Assembly: GCA_910574895.1 (NCBI GenBank)
Contig: CAJTDQ010000001.1
Coordinates: forward strand, 62,001 to 126,000
Source of the DNA: Eubacteriaceae bacterium
GTDB lineage: Bacteria; Bacillota; Clostridia; Lachnospirales; Lachnospiraceae
DNA length: 64,000 bases
Direction: 5' to 3'
Below the pieces are notes generated by a model. The model searched no databases and was not told the DNA's origin. It was given only the letters and a program-made list of their open reading frames with translations. Below, piece by piece: positions 39,128-47,905 of the stretch (its first letter is position 1; each line of letters begins with the position of its first letter). Made by a program: the position numbers and the translations under genes.

Positions 39128-40171
39128 ATGAGTGATACAGAAAAGATGAGTTTACATGATTATTATTATGATTTACCGGAGGAACTAATCGCACAGGATC
39201 CGTTGGAAGATAGAAGCAGTTCCAGATTAATGGTGCTTGATAAAGAAAATGGAAATATAGAACATCATGTATTTAAAGATATTATTGATTATTTAAAAGA
39301 GGGTGACTGCCTCGTCATTAATGATACAAAAGTTCTGCCGGCAAGGCTTTATGGTAATAAAGTGGGAACGGATGCAAGGATTGAAGTTCTTCTATTGAAA
39401 CGCCATGAAAATGATGTATGGGAGACATTAGTCAAACCAGGCAAAAAATGCAAAGTTGGTACAGTAATTACTTTTGGTGACGGGCTTTTAAAGGGAGAGG
39501 TCATAGATATTGTTGAGGAAGGAAACCGGTTAATACAGTTTCAGTATGAAGGGATTTTTGAAGAAGTACTGGACCAGTTGGGCGAGATGCCTCTGCCGCC
39601 ATATATTACGCACAAATTAGAAGATAAAAACAGATATCAGACAGTTTATGCTAAGTATGAAGGTTCAGCAGCTGCACCGACAGCAGGACTGCATTTCACA
39701 AAAGAATTATTAGAAGAAATCGAAGCAAAAGGTGTGAAAATAGCCCATGTCACACTTCATGTGGGACTTGGAACATTCAGACCTGTCAAGGTAGAAAATA
39801 TACTAGAACATCATATGCATTCAGAATTTTATATGGTAGATGAAAAAGATGCAGATATGATAAATCATTGTCGTGAAAATGGCGGCAGAATTATTTCTGT
39901 TGGAACGACTAGTACAAGAACACTTGAGACTGTCACGGATGATAATGGGGTTGTTCATGCAGGAAGTGGATGGACGCAGATATTTATTTATCCTGGATAT
40001 CAGTTCAAAGCAATAGACTGCCTGATTACGAACTTCCATTTACCGGAATCTACATTACTGATGCTGGTGTCAGCATTAGCAGGAAGAGAGAATGTGCTAA
40101 GGGCATATGAAGAGGCAGTGAAAGAAAAATATAGATTTTTCAGTTTCGGAGATGCTATGTTTATACAGTAA
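39128..40171 (+). CDS. queA: S-adenosylmethionine:tRNA ribosyltransferase-isomerase
   Basis: 347 residues. Transfers the ribosyl group of SAM to preQ1-modified tRNA, giving epoxyqueuosine at position 34 of GUN-reading tRNAs. Family blocks: '[20 protein letters not shown]' near the N-terminus, [14 protein letters not shown] (about 60-73), [17 protein letters not shown] (about 179-195) and '[20 protein letters not shown]' (about 298-317). ATG 39128 has AAGAGGA eight bases upstream, so the TTG at 39122 is not used. No tgt neighbour here. It ends about 40 bases before the toxin-antitoxin-like locus. Confidence 0.95.
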   Translation: MSDTEKMSLHDYYYDLPEELIAQDPLEDRSSSRLMVLDKENGNIEHHVFKDIIDYLKEGDCLVINDTKVLPARLYGNKVGTDARIEVLLLKRHENDVWETLVKPGKKCKVGTVITFGDGLLKGEVIDIVEEGNRLIQFQYEGIFEEVLDQLGEMPLPPYITHKLEDKNRYQTVYAKYEGSAAAPTAGLHFTKELLEEIEAKGVKIAHVTLHVGLGTFRPVKVENILEHHMHSEFYMVDEKDADMINHCRENGGRIISVGTTSTRTLETVTDDNGVVHAGSGWTQIFIYPGYQFKAIDCLITNFHLPESTLLMLVSALAGRENVLRAYEEAVKEKYRFFSFGDAMFIQ

Positions 40172-40245
40172 AATGCATTTTGAAAAAGGAATATATTTTT
40201 ATGGTTAAGGGTTGATTTTATGATGTGGATATGATACATTGAACA

Positions 40246-40321
40246 TGTGAAAGAAACAGGTATGTACACAACAAAGTCACAAAGTGAAACCCTAGTAGGT
40301 GGTGTCTACTAGGGTTTCTTT
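40246..40321 (+). ncRNA. Candidate antitoxin RNA of a par/Fst-like type I module
   Basis: Inferred short RNA of about 75 bases. Candidate promoter TTGATT (40212-40217), 17 bases, TACATT (40235-40240); a TATGAT also overlaps (40230-40235). The RNA would contain the first direct repeat (40261-40280), complementary at 19 of 20 positions to the toxin mRNA around its start codon, and would end at the hairpin 40287-40317 shared with the toxin transcript. In the known par system of plasmid pAD1 the antitoxin is of similar size and layout. Transcription itself is not shown by sequence. Confidence 0.5.
40287..40317. terminator. Shared bidirectional hairpin of the toxin-antitoxin-like locus
   Basis: Perfect 12-bp stem AAACCCTAGTAG/CTACTAGGGTTT with a 7-base loop. 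T-rich bases follow on both strands though neither tract is long. It lies where the convergent toxin and antitoxin transcripts would meet, so both RNAs would carry it. Confidence 0.7.
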
Positions 40322-40363
40322 CCGTTTAATCGGTGGAATGAGCCGTTTGGGCTAGTTGTCGTT

Positions 40364-40444
40364 CTACTTTCTATCTAACCACTTGCAAATATAATGACAT
40401 ATGATACCTGCCACGATAGAAATTATTAGTGTAGCTATGTACAC
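40364..40444 (-). CDS. Small hydrophobic toxin-like peptide (Fst/Ldr-like)
   Basis: 26 residues on the minus strand from GTG 40444 to TAG 40364, too short for routine gene calling. The N-terminal two thirds is one membrane helix ('YIATLIISIVAGIICHYIC') and the C-terminus is polar: KWLDRK. The pattern of a Gly-interrupted hydrophobic helix followed by W-L-D-R is what Fst/par toxins of Firmicutes show. A strong Shine-Dalgarno AGAAAGGGGGTGA ends ten bases before the GTG. A minus-strand TATAAT (40493-40488) gives a leader of about 36 bases with a GTTG/CAAC hairpin. Type I toxins of this kind insert in the membrane when made in excess. Toxicity is inferred. Confidence 0.7.
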   Translation of the reverse strand: MYIATLIISIVAGIICHYICKWLDRK

Positions 40445-40487
40445 GACAAAGTCACCCCCTTTCTGTTGCCAGTTTCGGGAGACAACA

Positions 40488-40493
40488 ATTATA
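40488..40493 (-). promoter_or_regulatory. -10 box for the toxin-like transcript
   Basis: Minus-strand TATAAT about 44 bases before the GTG start. No good -35 hexamer is seen 16-18 bases further upstream, so promoter strength is uncertain. Confidence 0.45.
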
Positions 40494-40564
40494 ATATAAC
40501 ATACTCTGAATAAAAATAAAATGTGATTTTATAAAAATAATAAAAAATATAAAGGGTGAAAACT

Positions 40565-41872
40565 ATGGAACAATATAGAGTAAAAAAAGTAAAAGAAAAA
40601 AAGAATATTCATGTGGAAGTACCAGGTTCTAAAAGCATTACAAACAGAGCATTAATGCTGGCTGCAATCTCTAATGGAATATGTAAGCTCAATGGTGTAT
40701 TGTTCAGTGATGATTCCAGAGCGTTTTTAGACTGTTTAGATAAACTGGGATTTCAGCTTAAGATAGATGAAAGTAAGAAACAAGTGATGATAAAAGGAGA
40801 AAATGGCAGGATTCCAAATAACGATGTGACAATTAATGTACGCAGTGCAGGAACAGCAGCCAGATTTATGACAGTACTTCTTGCAGTGTGTGGTGGAGAT
40901 TACATTTTAGAATCATCAGAACAGATGAAAAAGCGTCCAATGAGCCAACTTTTAGAGAGTTTGAGGGCAAAGGGCGTAGATATTAACTGTTTAGAGAAAG
41001 AAGGGCATTTTCCTTTTGAGATTCATTCACAAGGAATATGTCAGACAGATATCAGCATTGATACAACAAAAAGCAGCCAGTATGCCAGTGCTCTTTTAAT
41101 GGCAGGAGCAGTCAATGGAATGAATGTGGGACTTACAGGCTCCAGAGTGGAAGGAGCATATATTAAAATAACATTACGGATGTTAGAACAGTTTGGAATC
41201 TGTTGTGAGGAAACAACAGATACAAAGGAAGAGGCTCGTGGTAATACAAAAGTTTATAGCATTCAAAAACAGGAATTCTCAAAGGAACAGTATGATATTG
41301 AACCGGATATGTCAGCAGCATGTTATTTTTATGCAATGGGATTACTGTTAGGAGTAAAGAGTAAAGTAAAAGGTATTCGATTGGATTCTATGCAGGGAGA
41401 CGTGAAATTCCTACAAGTTTTGAAACAGTTAGGATGTAGAATCAGTGAAACAGATGAAATAGAAATTGATGCAAGAAATGTCAATGAATATGATGGTATA
41501 GAAATAGATATGTCAGATTTTTCGGATCAGGCGCTTACTATGGCAGTAGTTGCTGCGTTCGCTAAGACACCGACAAAGATTATGAATGTTGGGCATATCA
41601 GGGCGCAGGAGTCAGATCGAGTTCAGGTAATCGTCAATGAATTAAGAAAATTAGGATGTGGTGCAGAGATATTAGAAGAGCATGGCAGCACAAATATTTT
41701 GATTACGCCAAAGATGATGTATGGAGTGGAAATTGATACATATGAAGACCATAGGGTGGCAATGAGTTTTGCTATGGCAGGCTTGAGAATAGACGGGGTT
41801 ATTATTAATAATCCGATGTGTTGTAAAAAGACATTTGAGAATTATTTTGAAGTGTTGGAAGGAATCTATTAA
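40565..41872 (+). CDS. aroA: 3-phosphoshikimate 1-carboxyvinyltransferase (EPSP synthase)
   Basis: Shikimate-pathway enzyme joining PEP and shikimate-3-phosphate. 435 residues. PEP/S3P site motifs: VPGSKSITNRALMLAA (about 20-35), NVRSAGTAARFMTVLL (GNAGTA-like loop, about 92-107), EQMKKRPMSQLLESL (about 120-134), and late 'SDQALTMAVVAAF' and 'RVAMSFAMAGL'. ATG 40565 with AAAGGG upstream is chosen over the GTG at 40556 that is part of the ribosome site. tyrA lies 3 kb away on the other strand and trp genes 10 kb on, all consumers of chorismate. Confidence 0.94.
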   Translation: MEQYRVKKVKEKKNIHVEVPGSKSITNRALMLAAISNGICKLNGVLFSDDSRAFLDCLDKLGFQLKIDESKKQVMIKGENGRIPNNDVTINVRSAGTAARFMTVLLAVCGGDYILESSEQMKKRPMSQLLESLRAKGVDINCLEKEGHFPFEIHSQGICQTDISIDTTKSSQYASALLMAGAVNGMNVGLTGSRVEGAYIKITLRMLEQFGICCEETTDTKEEARGNTKVYSIQKQEFSKEQYDIEPDMSAACYFYAMGLLLGVKSKVKGIRLDSMQGDVKFLQVLKQLGCRISETDEIEIDARNVNEYDGIEIDMSDFSDQALTMAVVAAFAKTPTKIMNVGHIRAQESDRVQVIVNELRKLGCGAEILEEHGSTNILITPKMMYGVEIDTYEDHRVAMSFAMAGLRIDGVIINNPMCCKKTFENYFEVLEGIY

Positions 41873-42003
41873 GTTGTATTACATTGTTGAAAAATGTTGA
41901 AAATGATATTGGGCTATAGTATAATCTAAAGATGCAAAAAATAAATAAAACGATTGAGGATGAAAAATAATTTCTGGAATAAGAGAAATTGAGGTAATGT
42001 AAG

Positions 42004-42879
42004 ATGAAGGGAATTATATTAGCAGGAGGAAGTGGAACAAGGCTTTATCCGTTAACAAGTGTTACAAGTAAACAATTATTACCGATATATAATAAGCCTA
42101 TGATTTATTATCCATTGTCAACACTTATGCTGGCAGGAATCAAAGATATACTTATTATATCAACGCCGCAGGACTTACCTAATTTTGAAAGATTACTGGG
42201 AGATGGAAGCAGATTTGGTATCCATCTTTCATATAAAGTTCAGCCTTCTCCGGATGGCCTTGCACAGGCATTTTTGCTTGGTGAAGAATTTATTGGTGAT
42301 GACAGTTGTGCAATGATCTTAGGAGATAATATTTTTTATGGTCATGGTTTGGTTAAAAGATTAAAGAAAGCATATGAAAATACAGGCCGTGCAACTATAT
42401 TCGGTTATATGGTAACTGATCCTGAAAGGTTTGGAATTGTAGAGTTCGATGATGATTTAAAGGTTGTATCAATTGAAGAAAAACCTGAGCATCCAAAGTC
42501 AAATTATGCAGTGACAGGTCTCTATTTTTATGATAATCATGTCGTAGAAAAGGCAAAGCAGGTAAAACCTAGTGCCAGAGGAGAGTTGGAAATTACTGAT
42601 TTAAATAATCTTTATTTAGAAGAAGGATTATTGGATGTTGAACTTTTAGGAAGAGGATTTGCATGGCTTGATACAGGAACAATGGAATCACTTTTAGATG
42701 CAGGAATGTTCGTAAAGCAGATAGAGAGTATTCAGGGGATTATTATTTCTGCTCCGGAGGAAATTGCTTATAATAATGGCTGGATAGATGATGAAGAATT
42801 AAAGAAAGCTATTGAAAATTATGGCAAGTCACCATATGGACAACATTTAAAAAATGTTTTAAACAGGTCAACAATTTAG
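42004..42879 (+). CDS. rfbA: Glucose-1-phosphate thymidylyltransferase
   Basis: Makes dTDP-glucose, first step toward dTDP-rhamnose and other deoxysugars. 291 residues. Nucleotide-binding start [18 protein letters not shown], '[20 protein letters not shown]', catalytic/metal block '[15 protein letters not shown]' (about 99-113), '[19 protein letters not shown]' (about 219-237). RfbB, C and D are not adjacent, so the pathway is split in this genome. Weak AGGTAATGTAAG leader. Followed by a perfect bidirectional hairpin. Confidence 0.94.
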   Translation: MKGIILAGGSGTRLYPLTSVTSKQLLPIYNKPMIYYPLSTLMLAGIKDILIISTPQDLPNFERLLGDGSRFGIHLSYKVQPSPDGLAQAFLLGEEFIGDDSCAMILGDNIFYGHGLVKRLKKAYENTGRATIFGYMVTDPERFGIVEFDDDLKVVSIEEKPEHPKSNYAVTGLYFYDNHVVEKAKQVKPSARGELEITDLNNLYLEEGLLDVELLGRGFAWLDTGTMESLLDAGMFVKQIESIQGIIISAPEEIAYNNGWIDDEELKKAIENYGKSPYGQHLKNVLNRSTI

Positions 42880-42902
42880 AGTTTTTAGAAAAGTTTTATT
42901 AT

Positions 42903-42936
42903 AAAAATGTGGTCATAAATTTATGACCACATTTTT
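42903..42936. terminator. Bidirectional terminator between rfbA and tyrA
   Basis: Perfect 17-bp palindrome AAAAATGTGGTCATAAA and its complement with no spacer loop; it reads as a terminator on both strands. The tyrA stop codon lies inside it. Confidence 0.88.
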
Positions 42937-44041
42937 ATCGTTTAAATACTTTATATCGATGACGTTCTAATTGTTCGATTGCCTTGTTTGCAGAAACTTC
43001 GTCATAGAATGAAATTTTAAGAACGCCTTCTTCATGTTCACGGTTGTGAATAATGCCAATATTTTTGATACTTACACCATTTGTAGCAAGGATAGTAGCA
43101 ATGGTGGCAATGGCACCGGATTCGTCGATAATATCACAAAAAATACTATAACTTCTCTGAATAATACTATTATTATGCTCATCAAGATTATCACGGTAAT
43201 CGCGGCTTTCTGATATCAGATCATTGATAGCCTGTCCGTTTTTTGTATCTAATTCATTTTGAATTGTTTTTAAATCATCAATATATAATCCTAACATTTC
43301 GCTAATATTTGTGTTATTGGTCATACATATCTGCTCCCACATTTCAGGAGAAGAAGATGCAATTCTTGTAATATCCTTAAAACCCCCTGCAGCAATTGTT
43401 TTCATATATTCTGAATCACTGTCATTATGTTTTACCAGATTAACGAGACTTGAGGCAATAATATGCGGCAAATGACTAATTGCAGCAACAACACGGTCAT
43501 GTTCCTGATAAGTAATACGAATCGGAATAGCACCAATATCAGAAATGATTTTTGTATATTCTTCAATATAACTTTTATTTACAGCATTTGTAGGAGTAAC
43601 TGCATAATATGCATTTTCCAACAGTCTGTCATTTGCAAAATCATAACTGGTTTTTTCGGAGCCGGCCATTGGATGTCCGCCAATGAAATTTGTCTCCATT
43701 TTAAGTTTCGAAACACTTTCATGTATATTCGTTTTGACACTGCCTACGTCAGTGATAATACAATCTTTTTTTATTATATCTTTTAATATTTTTAAATATT
43801 CAACATTTCGTTCTACCGGTGTACAAAGAAATATATAATCACATTCTTGAAAGGTATCATCAACTTTATCTATCGCAATATTAGCAGTACCATCGTTTTT
43901 AGCCATAACACGCGGTTTAGCTCCTCTGTTATATACAATAATTTTACAGCCAGGGTATACGCGGCGCAGAGCTTTGGCTACGGAACCGCCAATAAGACCA
44001 ATACCTATAAAACCGAAAGTTAATTCTTCTGGATTTCTCAT
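42935..44041 (-). CDS. tyrA: Prephenate dehydrogenase with C-terminal ACT domain
   Basis: Oxidatively decarboxylates prephenate to 4-hydroxyphenylpyruvate for tyrosine synthesis. 368 residues from ATG 44041, which has AGGAGG six bases upstream; the longer frame starting at 44104 has no site. N-terminal Rossmann motif GFIGIGLIGGSVAKALRR (about 10-27), catalytic-domain 'VGSVKTNIHESV' and 'FIGGHPMAGSEKTSYDFAND' (about 120-139), 'AAISHLPHIIASSLVN'. The last 70 residues form an ACT domain ('IATILATNGVSIKNIGIIHN'), expected to bind tyrosine for feedback control. Confidence 0.93.
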   Translation of the reverse strand: MRNPEELTFGFIGIGLIGGSVAKALRRVYPGCKIIVYNRGAKPRVMAKNDGTANIAIDKVDDTFQECDYIFLCTPVERNVEYLKILKDIIKKDCIITDVGSVKTNIHESVSKLKMETNFIGGHPMAGSEKTSYDFANDRLLENAYYAVTPTNAVNKSYIEEYTKIISDIGAIPIRITYQEHDRVVAAISHLPHIIASSLVNLVKHNDSDSEYMKTIAAGGFKDITRIASSSPEMWEQICMTNNTNISEMLGLYIDDLKTIQNELDTKNGQAINDLISESRDYRDNLDEHNNSIIQRSYSIFCDIIDESGAIATIATILATNGVSIKNIGIIHNREHEEGVLKISFYDEVSANKAIEQLERHRYKVFKR

Positions 44042-44189
44042 ATACATCCTCCTAATGTTTGAATTGTTTAAATAGATTTTATTATACAATGATTGAAAGT
44101 ACAAGTTACTACACTAAACTTCAATGCTTTAAAGTTTAACACTTTAAAGTAAAATAATCAAGAGATATTGAATTTATGATGTAAATTAT

Positions 44190-44330
44190 GTAACAGTTCA
44201 GCCATCAGCTCGAAAATTCTACGAATTTCCTTCGCTGTGATGGCTCATCATATGATATAAATCGAATATAACATTTAGTCTGCAAGCAGTCATATGTTAT
44301 ATTCAATTTATATCGCATGGCTGAACTGTT
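44190..44330 (-). repeat. Palindromic element, family A copy 4
   Basis: Starts GTAACAGTTCAGCC, ends GGCTGAACTGTT. AT arm GATATAAATCGAATATAACA pairs with TGTTATATTCAATTTATATC (one mismatch), apex CTG-CAAG-CAG; the other arm has GATGGCTC and CAGCTCGAAAATTC. It fills the middle of the tyrA-EF-G gap. The flanks hold only AT-rich sequence, including a short ACTTTAAAGT palindrome near 44140. Confidence 0.83.
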
Positions 44331-44449
44331 AAATCAGATTGTTAAAAAAATAACCTTCCTTGTATTGGAATATTATATAGAGTAAAATATATACATATAG
44401 TGAGGCGGAAACGCATCGGATATAAAAATTGAATAAGGAGGTATAGTAG

Positions 44450-46519
44450 ATGAATGTTTATAAAACATCAGATATCAGAAACGTCGTATTTCTCGGACAT
44501 GGAGGGGCGGGAAAGACGACACTTGCAGAAGCAGTGGCATATGCTACCGGGGTGATTACCAGAAAAGGACGCGTTGAAGATGGTAACACAATTTCTGACT
44601 ATGACAAGGAGGAGATAAACAGGCAGTTCTCTATCAGTGCATCAGTAGTACCTGTTGAATGGAACGGATTAAAAATCAACATTTTAGATGCACCGGGATA
44701 CTTTGATTTTGTAGGTCAGATGGAAGATGCCATGAGTGTGGCAGATGCAGCTGTTATTGTTGTAAATGGCAAGGCAGGTGTAGAAGTTGGAACGATTAAA
44801 GCATGGGAAATCTGCGAGAGAAGACAGATACCACGTATCTTTTTCGTAACGAATATGGACGACCCAAATGCCAAGTATATGGAGACAGTAGAGCAGTTAA
44901 AAGAAACTTTTGGAAAGAAAGTTGCACCATTTCACCTGCCTATTATAGAAGATGAGACATTGACAGGTTATGTGAATGTTGTAAAAATGGGTGGACGTAA
45001 ATTTAAAGATGATGCTGGAAATTACGAAGAGATGGAGATTCCGGAATTTGTAACACCGGAATTAGAGCCGGTCCGTGAGCAGTTAATGGAAGCTGTGGCA
45101 GAATCTGATGAAGAATTGATGGATAAATATTTCTCTGGAGAAGAGTTTACATATGAAGAAATTTCAAAAGCTCTTAGAAAAAGTGTCATCAGTTGTGATA
45201 TCGTACCAGTTCAGATAGGTTCTGGTGTCAGCTGTCAGGGAGTGAATAGTTTCTTGCAGACTTGCGAAAAATATTTCCCATCAGCAGATAAAGCAGAGGT
45301 AATGAAGGAAGCAACCAATGTTGATACAGGGGAAGAAGTTATAGCAGACTTTGATGCAGGAAAACCAGTTTCGGCTTATGTATTTAAGACGATTATGGAT
45401 CCGTTTGTTGGAAAATACTCGTTGGTTAAAGTTCGTACGGGTATTCTGAAATCAGGAGATACAGTATATAATGCCACGAAGAACGTAGAAGAAAAATTAA
45501 GTAAGCTCTATGTAATGCGGGGGAAAGATGTGATAGAGGTATCAGAACTTTATTCCGGAGATATAGGAGCGATTGGAAAATTAGCAAGTACCAGAACCGG
45601 AGACACATTATCTACACGAGGATGGCCGATTGAATATCATCCGACAACAATGTCAAAACCTTATACATATATGGCATATCGTGCGGTAAATAAAGGTGAT
45701 GAAGATAAGATGGCACAGGCTTTAATCAAGTTATGTATTGAAGATTTAACGTTGAAATCGGTTATAGATGACGAAAACAAGCAGTCATTGCTTTATGGTA
45801 TTGGTGAACAGCAGATACAGATTGCTGCATCAAAATTAGAAGACAGATATAAAGTGAAGATAGAACTTGATAAGCCTAGAATTGCTTTTCGTGAGACAAT
45901 CCGGAAGAAAGCACAGGTTCAGGGAAAACATAAAAAGCAGTCCGGAGGTCATGGACAGTACGGTGATGTTATTATGGAATTTGAGCCATCCGGTGACTTG
46001 TCAAAACCTTATGAGTTTGAAGAGAAGATATTTGGTGGTGCAGTACCACGTAATTACTTCCCGGCTGTGGAAAAAGGGTTACAGGAATGTGTAAAAGCAG
46101 GTCCTTTGGCAGGATATCCTGTTGTGGGAGTAAAGGCTACATTGATTGATGGTTCTTATCATCCTGTTGACTCATCAGAAATGGCATTTAAAATGGCAAC
46201 AATGCTTGCTTTTAAGAATGGATTTATGGAAGCGAGTCCTGTATTGTTAGAGCCGATTGCAATGCTGACAGTTACAGCACCTGACAGATATTCCGGTGAT
46301 ATTATGGGTGATTTAAATAAGAGACGGGGACGTATTCTTAATATGACACCGGAAGATGGAAAGCAGATTATAGAGGCAGAAGTACCTATGTTGGAATTAT
46401 ACGGATATTCAACATCATTACGTTCTATTACAGGTGGTAGTGGAGATTTTGAGTATGTTGTATCAAGATATGAGCAGGCTCCTCCGGATGTGCAGGCAGC
46501 ACAAATTAATAAAGAATAA
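44450..46519 (+). CDS. EF-G-like translational GTPase (paralogue)
   Basis: 689 residues with all five EF-G domains, but not canonical FusA. G1 is GHGGAGKTTL (canonical GHIDAGKTT), G3 is DAPGYFDF (canonical DTPGHVDF), and both match the Firmicutes EF-G2-like group ('GRVEDGNTISDYDKEE' is a shared mark). G4 reads VTNMDDPNA where the group normally has NKMDREN, so the Asn and Lys of NKxD are replaced while Asp stays. Domain IV has 'HKKQSGGHGQYGDVIMEFEP' and 'FKMATMLAFKNGFMEASPVL'. No ribosomal-protein genes flank it. Its cellular role is not established. Confidence 0.85.
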   Translation: MNVYKTSDIRNVVFLGHGGAGKTTLAEAVAYATGVITRKGRVEDGNTISDYDKEEINRQFSISASVVPVEWNGLKINILDAPGYFDFVGQMEDAMSVADAAVIVVNGKAGVEVGTIKAWEICERRQIPRIFFVTNMDDPNAKYMETVEQLKETFGKKVAPFHLPIIEDETLTGYVNVVKMGGRKFKDDAGNYEEMEIPEFVTPELEPVREQLMEAVAESDEELMDKYFSGEEFTYEEISKALRKSVISCDIVPVQIGSGVSCQGVNSFLQTCEKYFPSADKAEVMKEATNVDTGEEVIADFDAGKPVSAYVFKTIMDPFVGKYSLVKVRTGILKSGDTVYNATKNVEEKLSKLYVMRGKDVIEVSELYSGDIGAIGKLASTRTGDTLSTRGWPIEYHPTTMSKPYTYMAYRAVNKGDEDKMAQALIKLCIEDLTLKSVIDDENKQSLLYGIGEQQIQIAASKLEDRYKVKIELDKPRIAFRETIRKKAQVQGKHKKQSGGHGQYGDVIMEFEPSGDLSKPYEFEEKIFGGAVPRNYFPAVEKGLQECVKAGPLAGYPVVGVKATLIDGSYHPVDSSEMAFKMATMLAFKNGFMEASPVLLEPIAMLTVTAPDRYSGDIMGDLNKRRGRILNMTPEDGKQIIEAEVPMLELYGYSTSLRSITGGSGDFEYVVSRYEQAPPDVQAAQINKE

Positions 46520-46527
46520 TTAGTATG

Positions 46528-46561
46528 ATGCATAGTCTGGAGTTGGGTTCAGGCTATGCAT
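46528..46561 (+). terminator. Terminator of the EF-G-like gene
   Basis: ATGCATAG (46528-46535) pairs with CTATGCAT (46554-46561), extended by CTG/CAG; only a short TTTGTTG tract follows. Confidence 0.6.
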
Positions 46562-46724
46562 TTGTTGATTGATTAGCGAGAGATGAAATCACAGAAGGTG
46601 ATGGATGTGAAAATGATGAAACTTATTTTTACTTTGTTGCAATATTTTTCTAAAAGTTGCCGTTTAATATGTATACAACAAAAGAATAGTTTATAATAAA
46701 ATGAGTAGGGAGAAGGAGTTACTT

Positions 46725-47867
46725 ATGACAAATGATGAATTTATGATGAAATGCACAGATTGTGCTAATTTTAGAAGTAAGAAAACGACATATAGCACAG
46801 ACCAATATTGGATGCAAAGCATATGTTATGTAAAGCCTGAGGATGCGTTGGTAAGGTGTTTTACGAAGTTAAATACTGAGGGGGCTGCTGAGGTGAGTTC
46901 TATTGAAAAATTAAATAAGTCAACAATGGAGCGGATAAGTTGTGTGACAAATTTAAATTATGGACATGTAAATGATATAACATATAATCCAAAAACAAAT
47001 AAATTATATGTAACACCAATGTATTGTAAGGAAAAACCGAATGAAAGTGGACTGGATAAAAACCTGATATATGTGTTAAATGTTTCAACATTTGCCAAAG
47101 AAGGGGAAATACATGTGGGAACAGACAATAACAATTGTGTATATGGAATTACATACGATGAAGTAAATAATCAATACTATATAGCAATGTCAGGCAGTAA
47201 AATAGCTACTCTTAATAGTTCATTTGAAATATTGTCCGAATTTTCGCTTATTCAACATGGTGTAAATAGTTATGAGAATACATTTCAATGTTTAGAATAT
47301 TATGATGAAAAATTATTTTTATTATATTCTGAAAAAATAGTGGTGTTTGATACGGAAGGGAACTATCTGAAAAATTTCTCTACTGGTGGAAGTATTGAAT
47401 CTGAGGGACTGGCATCAGTAGGAAAAGGTGATTTCATTACAGGAAAGGTATATGGAGATAGGAAAGGAAGGTGGATTACTGAGTTATTGTCATTTAATAT
47501 TTTAGATTGCAGAAATGTAACAGATTTATTTTTTACTGAAGTGGGAGCAAAAGCAGGGGCAGATACAAGCAAAGAAATAAGAGATAAAATGGATGTAAAT
47601 ATTAATGCAAAAATATTAAATGGTATCAATTATGTTAAGAGGAGAGGAAATCTTGTACAATGTACGATATGCATAACAAACATTACTTCGGTTGGAAGTA
47701 AGCTTGTTGCACTTCTTCCTGCAGGATACAGACCTAGCCATTATATGAGAGTAATTGGAGCGTGTTCCGGCAAAAATTTTGCCAGATTTGAAATAGCTAC
47801 AGATGGTAGAATCTTAATATATACAACAAGTTTAACTTCAATCAGTGTAGTGACTGGTTTGAATTGA
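46725..47867 (+). CDS. Unrecognised protein: propeller-like N-terminus, phage-tail-like C-terminus
   Basis: 380 residues, no signal peptide or membrane helix. Residues about 10-45 hold four Cys (CTDC, SICY, RCF). Residues about 70-270 show beta-propeller-like strands in repeated units ('NDITYNPKTNKLYVTPMYC', 'VYGITYDEVNNQYYIAMSGS', 'FQCLEYYDEKLFLLYSEKIV'). Residues about 290-380 ('GNLVQCTICITNITSVGSKL', 'LPAGYRPSHYMRV', 'ARFEIATDGRILIYTTS') look like the receptor-binding tip of phage tail fibres or baseplate proteins. No other phage genes are near. ATG 46725 has AAGGAG six bases upstream; TATAAT lies at 46692. Function unknown; surface-recognition is a guess. Confidence 0.6.
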   Translation: MTNDEFMMKCTDCANFRSKKTTYSTDQYWMQSICYVKPEDALVRCFTKLNTEGAAEVSSIEKLNKSTMERISCVTNLNYGHVNDITYNPKTNKLYVTPMYCKEKPNESGLDKNLIYVLNVSTFAKEGEIHVGTDNNNCVYGITYDEVNNQYYIAMSGSKIATLNSSFEILSEFSLIQHGVNSYENTFQCLEYYDEKLFLLYSEKIVVFDTEGNYLKNFSTGGSIESEGLASVGKGDFITGKVYGDRKGRWITELLSFNILDCRNVTDLFFTEVGAKAGADTSKEIRDKMDVNINAKILNGINYVKRRGNLVQCTICITNITSVGSKLVALLPAGYRPSHYMRVIGACSGKNFARFEIATDGRILIYTTSLTSISVVTGLN

Positions 47868-47905
47868 ATGTGACATATTTAGTTGATTAGATGAAGGAGG
47901 AGAAT

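Larger units (their letters stand above)
40261..40455. repeat. Direct repeat pair flanking the toxin-like ORF
   Basis: 20-base copies at 40261-40280 and 40436-40455 (TATGTACACRACAAAGTCAC, one difference). The second covers, on the minus strand, the end of the Shine-Dalgarno sequence, the GTG start and the next two codons of the toxin-like ORF. The first lies beyond the terminator hairpin, inside the opposing RNA. Confidence 0.85.

Noticed and set aside
40262-40312. 16-codon plus-strand ORF starting ATGTACACA inside the antitoxin-like RNA
   Set aside because: It is formed by the direct repeat and terminator hairpin, has no Shine-Dalgarno, and an RNA role explains the same bases better.
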